From Oscillospiraceae bacterium (GTDB lineage Bacteria; Bacillota; Clostridia; Oscillospirales; Oscillospiraceae), in NCBI GenBank assembly GCA_017501805.1, contig JAFVWG010000198.1, positions 1 through 7,336 on the forward strand: a DNA stretch of 7,336 nucleotides, given 5' to 3'. The translations under genes and the position numbers were made by a program. Position 1 is the first letter of the stretch, and each line of letters starts with the position of its first letter. This document shows positions 4,201 to 7,336 of this stretch, piece after piece. The notes under the pieces were generated by a model, which worked only from the letters and a program-made list of their open reading frames with translations, was not told where the DNA came from and made no database searches.

Positions 4201-6900
4201 CCAATTATCTGCATTCGCCTCATATTTTGCGGTGATGCCGCTATTATTCATCGCAGAAACCGCGACCTGTACCGCAGAATCGTTTACCGGGACCTTGGGC
4301 GAATCAACCGCAGCAAACAGCTCACTAATTTCGACTGTATTTCCGCTGAGCTCCTTAAAATCAGGATTTACTTTAAACTTCACCACAGATTCTTCCTGAT
4401 CGCCCTCGGTGATGCCAAGGTCGGTCACAATGCCGCTGTACTTCTCCAGACCGATGCTGCTCACGCCCCAGCTGTAGCCGGTGAAGAGCTGATGGAAGGG
4501 CAGATAGATCGCCTGATGGTTCTCCTCGGCAGTATGGGTGTGCTTGCAGCCGGTGACGGAAGCTCTCTCGCTCGCGTCGACCACGCCGTTGCCGTTGGCG
4601 TCGGTGAAGTCCAGCTCGCTATGGGGAACGCGGCTGAACTGGTAGTCCTCGGAGTAGGACGCCATGGTGTTCTTCTCGAACTCGCAGTAGTAGTAATCGT
4701 TCCAGTCGCCGTAGTTGACGGTGCAGCCCGTGGCGGAGATACCCGTCATATTGGGGATGGTCTTGCCCTCTGCATTCTTGGTATTGTGGCGCACGGAGCC
4801 GATGATCATACCGGCGTAGCGGTATGCGTAGTACTGGTAGTTCGCGCAGACGTCGTTGTAGACGTCGATGATCGCGGAAACATGGCAGTTTTCAAAGCTG
4901 ATGGTGTCGCCGGTGGCGTTGCCGTTAGCGTCCACATTGCCGCGGTACATGCCGACCAGACCGCCGCAGGCGACGTCCCAGGAACCCCACAGAGCGGAGA
5001 TCTTGTTGGAGTTGTCCACGGTGATGTTCTTGAGCGTGATGTGGTCATCGTTCGCCGCAGAGGTGTCGCCCGCGATGCCGATGATGCCGCCGTTGCCCGT
5101 GTTGTACACGCGGGGGTTGCAGTTGGTAATGGCGATGTTCTCAAAGGCAGCGTTGCCGTCCGCATACGCGGCGATGACGCCGGTGGGGGTGAACTCGCCG
5201 TCGGAGGAGAAGTGATCCACGGTCAGATTCTTGACCGTGCCGCCGTACACATAGCCGAACAGACCCATCGCGTCCTTGTAGTGGTTGGGAGTGCCGGAAT
5301 AGCCGTCGTTGTAGTCGCCGAACATCTCCCACGTATTCTGATAGAAGTTGGCAACGGTATGTCCCTGACCGTCAAACGTACCCTCGAAGGAGCTGACGCT
5401 GCTGGTCACAGAGCCGCCGGAAACCTTTTTATAATCCTTGTTGCTGTTGTAATAGCCGATGGGGTAGAAAATAAGATCTGCTTTGTTCTCGCTTTCCGCA
5501 TCGCCCAGATTGATATCCGCGATCAGGTTGACGGTCTTGCCCTTAAAGCTGTCCGTATGGTCTTCGGTGTTGGTTACAATATAGTTTCCGTCCTTGTCCT
5601 TTGCCATACCGCCCACGATCGCGCCGAACGCTGCGAGCTGGTCGGCGTTGGCGATGGAGTACGGAGAGTTCTTGTCGGTATACCAACTATAGTCGTATTC
5701 ACCGCCCCACGGGTTCACAGTATCCGCGACCAGCGCAACCTCGGAGAAGGTCGCCATCGCGACGGTCAGGCTGCCGGTGTTCAGGTCGTAGTAGAACTCG
5801 TTGTGCGCGTCCACCTCGGCGAGGGTCGCGACCGCCGTCATCTGCGTGGTCGCACCGTTCTCCACGTGGTAGAGGCGGTAGTTGCCGATGTTCAGATACT
5901 TCGGCATAACGGGGCCGAGGTCGACGATGATCGCCTTGTCGTTCGCCGCGTCAACGCCGTCGATATGTACGTCCAGCGAGACCAGATCCTCGGTCGCGCC
6001 GGTGGTGATATTCGCCTGAGAGCTTTCCTTCTCGGTAACGGTCAGGGTCAGAGCTTCCTTGCCGCTCTGCAGCTTCACGCCCGCGGGCACGGTGGCGGTC
6101 ACAGCGCGTCCGACCATCGTCACAGCCTCGGTGGTGACGGAGCCGTCGTTGGGCACGGTCACGGTGACCTTAACGGGCAGCTCCAGCTCGGGGAATTCGG
6201 CGGGCGTGTCGTAGTCGGGACCGAAGCTGTCCTCTTCGCGGCTCTGCTGCGTGGCGGCGAGGGTCACGCCGAGATCCACGGTCAGCGGGTTGCCGTCGGA
6301 GGTGGTGTTTCCGTTGTTGACGTTCAGGTTGTTGTCGTTCGCGCCGGGCTCCCAGCGGATGACAACGCCGTATGCGATGGTGGAATCCGGCTCACCCTCG
6401 GGAGCGAGCTCGCCCTTTTCCATCACGTCGTTCAGAGCGACCCAATCGGTGACCTGACCGATCGCCTCTTCGCGGGTGATCGTGCCGTCGGCATTGCTGT
6501 CCAGCACGCCGCCGGGGACTACGCCCGCCTTCAGCACCTCGGCGAGGTAGTAGCGGGTGCCGTTCTTCTCAACATAGTTCACGTCCAGAGCGTTCAGACC
6601 GAGCTGATACTTCAGCCACAGGCTGCCCTCGTTCTTGACGGTGAAGTTCTCCCAGGTCGCCACGCCGGGCTCCCAGAGCTCCACCTCGAACAGGTCCTTG
6701 GTCTCGTTGGTGACCTCGGTCTCCGAAGTCACCGCCGCGTTGGTGTGATACAGACCGATCTTCAGCGTGCCGGTGCTGATCACGTTCGCGCCGGATACCA
6801 CGCTGTCGGTGAACCACGCGAAGGTTGCGCCGATCAGCATGGAGATGCAAAGAAGCATCGCCACAACGCTATGAAGAAGTGCTTGTTTGTTCTTGTTCAT
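1294..6900 (-). CDS. Giant exported surface protein: SipW-type signal peptide, TasA-like head, beta-helices, C-terminal Hint domain
   Basis: The product has 1868 residues. The ATG at 6898-6900 has an ideal AAGGAGAG ribosome binding site 6 nt upstream. Residues 1-28 are a SipW-type signal peptide ending in GATFA, followed by WFTD. Residues 29-240 resemble TasA/CalY biofilm-fibre proteins (STGTLKIGL, then LWEPGVATWENFTVKNEGSL), with a calcium-type loop inserted at 134-145. Residues 245-395 are beta-rich. Residues 400-740 look like a GLUG-type beta-helix (FEGTFDGQGHT, GLFGYV, GGIIGIAG, GGLVGM), followed by a second calcium-type loop at 767-778. Two copies of an 80-residue module lie at 853-933 and 953-1031. 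A second beta-helix covers about 1040-1195, and beta-sandwich-like modules about 1280-1625. A Hint domain starts at Cys1643, and an 82-residue tail ends the protein. There is no LPxTG-like signal or C-terminal membrane segment. The middle of the gene is A+T-richer than both ends. The likely role is a surface fibre or adhesin; the domain calls are from motifs only, and no enzymatic activity is apparent outside the Hint domain. Confidence 0.95.
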   Translation of the reverse strand: MNKNKQALLHSVVAMLLCISMLIGATFAWFTDSVVSGANVISTGTLKIGLYHTNAAVTSETEVTNETKDLFEVELWEPGVATWENFTVKNEGSLWLKYQLGLNALDVNYVEKNGTRYYLAEVLKAGVVPGGVLDSNADGTITREEAIGQVTDWVALNDVMEKGELAPEGEPDSTIAYGVVIRWEPGANDNNLNVNNGNTTSDGNPLTVDLGVTLAATQQSREEDSFGPDYDTPAEFPELELPVKVTVTVPNDGSVTTEAVTMVGRAVTATVPAGVKLQSGKEALTLTVTEKESSQANITTGATEDLVSLDVHIDGVDAANDKAIIVDLGPVMPKYLNIGNYRLYHVENGATTQMTAVATLAEVDAHNEFYYDLNTGSLTVAMATFSEVALVADTVNPWGGEYDYSWYTDKNSPYSIANADQLAAFGAIVGGMAKDKDGNYIVTNTEDHTDSFKGKTVNLIADINLGDAESENKADLIFYPIGYYNSNKDYKKVSGGSVTSSVSSFEGTFDGQGHTVANFYQNTWEMFGDYNDGYSGTPNHYKDAMGLFGYVYGGTVKNLTVDHFSSDGEFTPTGVIAAYADGNAAFENIAITNCNPRVYNTGNGGIIGIAGDTSAANDDHITLKNITVDNSNKISALWGSWDVACGGLVGMYRGNVDANGNATGDTISFENCHVSAIIDVYNDVCANYQYYAYRYAGMIIGSVRHNTKNAEGKTIPNMTGISATGCTVNYGDWNDYYYCEFEKNTMASYSEDYQFSRVPHSELDFTDANGNGVVDASERASVTGCKHTHTAEENHQAIYLPFHQLFTGYSWGVSSIGLEKYSGIVTDLGITEGDQEESVVKFKVNPDFKELSGNTVEISELFAAVDSPKVPVNDSAVQVAVSAMNNSGITAKYEANADNWTQGTLTFAKIEGMCSVTIQDYNFCKPTTVILQDGKLYSLFNSKFTGDFLYRVGNTGTVSLGTLFAENGIQIEDSAVKVTVSNVTGTASGNYTSNATWENGTIQFSGTGVVKVTIQDETYCNITELNLEVVDAKNATGATNATENNVVLLNDCGFSSLEVSGGYSLYGNGFTMTCASDSVAVDRTYSFVSLKNGTLDNVQIVVPNFSHAILYDSNKKENGNPYSTENGRTRYGNIRSAVIMEGNSKIINSYVSGGRAAVYAVSGKPVIENSTIKGGAAANIHVEQSSDLTLRNITLIQKPTKANVNDPSKTVMGLSVAVVCDSSGNGAPITLEGDLHQYAWAHEGYTQYVPEAGQSAVESALSKTDFIHQIAYEDGTTKDSVNLGFVFMPQEPLGSASANSMNDRRSDAEKTKMPYAVADITGVKIYTYKNTNGTDAGVGTEPGYAPGTQSATLPTISFADVNENRIFTTAYDETKGWTATLKVDVDAGAYTFNFDKLLAQKNGQNLSYTVEKTDGTAVNKDTPITLNTSVTYEYVLKITDNQIYNADGSLSDKSVTHTYRFELLATKTSLPAPTWTSKELNGTPYIVVDSKDGDWNCAVPVLDGLKVKYWSKKQNKEVELDLANVVSAAGLRKGLQNNSNNTITITVADEYTLTVTTTGFKTNDNGKPVVVNDKLYFTVSSSSNYVSTKTTDRTVSISYSFTDANNSEPITLRTSMDVVYATYKSKQYKYSDFCNGTLTEATCVTPDTLITLANGKQVRVDSLKGNEQLMVWNMETGKLDSAPILFVDSETEAEYEIIHLYFSDGTDVKVISEHGFWDYDLNRYVYLDRYADKYIGHTFAKQNGKTLKAVKLTDVVLETEKTTAWSPVTAGHLCYFVNGMLSMPGGVGGLFNIFDVDAETMTYDYAAMAKDIETYGLFTYEELNAIAPLSEDMFNAAGGAYLKISIGKGNLTMDELTYMINRYSRYFG
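1543..1974 (-). other. Hint (Hedgehog/intein-type) domain, residues about 1643-1786 of the large protein
   Basis: Block A is CVTPDTLITLANGKQVRVDSL, starting at Cys1643, with the C-x-x-x-DT-L pattern of Hint domains. Block B is DGTDVKVISEHGFWD. His1714 is kept, but the usual Thr three residues before it is Ile1711. The end, HLCYFVNGMLSMPG (1772-1785), resembles the usual FVNG-L-V-His-Asn ending, with the His-Asn replaced by Met-Pro. Known Hint domains use the Cys for an N-to-S acyl shift and the final Asn for C-terminal cleavage. By inference this one could at most cleave or transfer at Thr1642-Cys1643 and could not splice. An 82-residue tail (1787-1868) of unknown role follows. Confidence 0.8.
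3808..4344 (-). repeat. Two tandem copies of an 80-residue beta module in the large protein
   Basis: Copy A covers residues 853-933 and copy B residues 953-1031. They share the order: G-x-T(V)-x-x-x-x-LF, DSAVxVxVS, an A/G-rich stretch, W-x-x-GT-x-x-F, VTIQD, a Y/F-x-x-(Y/F)-C position, and L-x-x-x-D. Examples are DSAVQVAVS versus DSAVKVTVS and CSVTIQDYNF versus VKVTIQDETY. The divergence shows an old duplication. Such Ig-like modules usually act as stalk spacers; this role is inferred. Confidence 0.75.
6817..6900 (-). other. SipW-type signal peptide, residues 1-28 of the large protein
   Basis: A short basic start (MNKNKQ) is followed by a hydrophobic core and then GATFAWFTD. The cleavage site, by analogy with TasA (TWA before AFND), is after Ala28. 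Leaders of this class are processed by the dedicated signal peptidase SipW/TasB and precede TasA/CalY-family proteins. No SipW gene is in the window, so it must act from elsewhere. Confidence 0.8.
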
Positions 6901-6906
6901 CGTATT

Positions 6907-6914
6907 CTCTCCTT
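6907..6914 (-). promoter_or_regulatory. Strong ribosome binding site of the large gene
   Basis: The minus strand reads AAGGAGAG 6 nt before the ATG at 6898-6900. The match to the 16S rRNA tail and the spacing are near optimal and fix the start, implying high translation. Confidence 0.85.
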
Positions 6915-6921
6915 ATGTATG

Positions 6922-6948
6922 TTCATAGGAATGGATATATAAAATCAA
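6922..6948 (-). promoter_or_regulatory. Possible sigma-A promoter of the large gene
   Basis: On the minus strand TTGATT (6943-6948) and TATGAA (6922-6927) are 15 nt apart, a short spacer, in an A+T-rich patch that contrasts with the GC-rich sequence around it. TATATA at 6935-6940 is an alternative -10 without a clear -35. Transcription would start within about 20-35 nt of the ATG. This is weak evidence: location and composition more than sequence match. Confidence 0.25.
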
Positions 6949-7023
6949 CACGCCCGTCTGTTCCCGGCGGTCCTCGTGAAAATATTCCGGATAAAAGGCT
7001 GTTTCGCAAGTGCCGCACAGCCC

Positions 7024-7072
7024 AAAGGCTCCCTTGTGTAAAGGGAGCTGGCGCAAAGCGCCGGAGGGATTG
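7024..7072 (+). repeat. Two-hairpin intergenic repeat of the AAAGGCTCCC type, plus orientation
   Basis: GCTCCCTT pairs with AAGGGAGC (7028-7035 with 7041-7048, loop GTGTA). The second stem is GGCGC/GCGCC (7050-7062, loop AAA), and GGAGGGATTGT follows. I recall this AAAGGCTCCC...AAGGGAGCTG...GAGGGATTG form as a common dispersed repeat in Faecalibacterium-like and other Oscillospiraceae genomes, from memory and unchecked. The relative at 405-456 is in the opposite orientation. Confidence 0.6.
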
Positions 7073-7084
7073 TCCATTTGATCC

Positions 7085-7187
7085 GTTCCGCTTTGCGGAA
7101 CAACGCCCCTCTTCACAGTTCTCTCTATCGTCTCCCCGTGCAGGGGGAGGCGGGTTTTCTTCCCGGGCGACTGCTAATCGCCCCTAC
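7085..7187. repeat. Run of intergenic palindromes upstream of the large gene
   Basis: Three separate stems are seen: GTTCCGC/GCGGAAC with loop TTT (7085-7101), CTCCCC/GGGGAG (7132-7149), and GGGCGA/TCGCCC (7165-7183) leading into CCCTAC (7182-7187). The last unit read on the minus strand begins with the 12 bases GTAGGGGCGATT, identical to 170-181 on the plus strand. No coding region is supported between 6949 and 7336; 7188-7261 shows nothing clear beyond a weak imperfect palindrome near 7218-7236. Confidence 0.55.
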
Positions 7188-7261
7188 GAGTGCGGCTCGC
7201 AGAGCAAATGCCTTCCCCTCCGGGTACGCGTAGCGTGCGCCGTGGATATTGCCCCTTTGGC

Positions 7262-7319
7262 AAAGAAAGGGTACAGTTGCCTGTGCCCTTTCTTTACCGC
7301 CCCACCCTTGCGGGTGGGG
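7262..7319 (-). repeat. Two adjacent strong hairpins with GCAA tetraloops (minus-strand reading)
   Basis: The first hairpin is a 15-bp stem with one G-T pair (7262-7276 with 7281-7295). The second is an 8-bp perfect stem, CCCCACCC/GGGTGGGG (7300-7307 with 7312-7319). Both loops are TTGC on the plus strand and so GCAA, a GNRA tetraloop, on the minus strand. This favours a minus-strand RNA structure, but neither stem has a T-run on that strand, so a terminator is not clear. It may be part of a dispersed repeat or of a structured leader or gene end beyond the window. Confidence 0.5.
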
Positions 7320-7336
7320 ACGGTGCTGAGAATCAA

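Noticed and set aside
3175..6942. A 1255-codon open frame on the plus strand, opposite the large gene.
   Set aside because: Its codons lie exactly opposite those of the minus-strand gene, so it stays open simply because the real gene avoids TTA, CTA and TCA codons. The translation is low-complexity and Val/Gly/His-rich with no recognisable domain, while the minus-strand product has a signal peptide, repeats and a Hint domain.
6913..7116. A 67-codon minus-strand open frame upstream of the large gene.
   Set aside because: It runs through the two-hairpin repeat (7024-7072) and has no good ribosome binding site or known motif; it is most likely a chance frame in a repeat.

Overview
The window looks like an accessory surface-protein locus from a gut-type, moderately GC-rich Firmicute of the class Clostridia, most likely an Oscillospiraceae/Ruminococcaceae relative. 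This rests on the protein families (class B sortase, SipW-type signal peptide with a TasA-like head, CAP-domain protein), on strong AAGGAG-type ribosome binding sites, and on intergenic palindromes of a kind I recall from genomes of that group. The genus cannot be fixed from sequence alone.

Layout, left to right. Positions 1-126 (+) hold the last codons of a CAP (SCP/PR1-like) domain gene. Its frame is broken by a TAG at 67-69, yet it continues with conserved CAP sequence to a TGA at 124-126 and is followed by a hairpin. Positions 127-438 contain no gene, only palindromic repeats. On the minus strand, 439-1230 encodes a class B sortase whose stop codon lies in the loop of its own terminator. 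A 63-nt gap with an 11-bp GC-rich hairpin separates it from the gene upstream of it in transcription. Positions 1294-6900 (minus) encode a very large exported protein of 1868 residues. Positions 6901-7336 carry the ribosome binding site and a possible promoter of the large gene, then another run of palindromic repeats ending in two hairpins with TTGC loops on the + strand (GCAA on the minus strand).

The large protein is the centre of interest. In order it has a SipW-type signal peptide, a TasA/CalY-like beta domain, a GLUG-like beta-helix, two tandem copies of an 80-residue beta module, a second beta-helix, more beta modules, and a Hint (Hedgehog/intein-type) domain with a short tail. The Hint domain keeps the N-terminal Cys and the block-B His but lacks the C-terminal His-Asn needed for splicing. 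The central part of the gene is clearly richer in A+T than both ends, which suggests a mosaic gene in which the middle has been exchanged.

Functional picture (inference): the large protein is exported, its leader is removed by a SipW-like peptidase encoded elsewhere, and it forms a fibre- or adhesin-like surface protein. The downstream sortase is probably co-transcribed at a reduced level through the hairpin. The large protein has no sortase sorting signal, so either the sortase acts on another protein or the Hint domain provides a different means of cleavage or attachment. The two-gene cassette is flanked by members of the same repeat families in opposite orientation.
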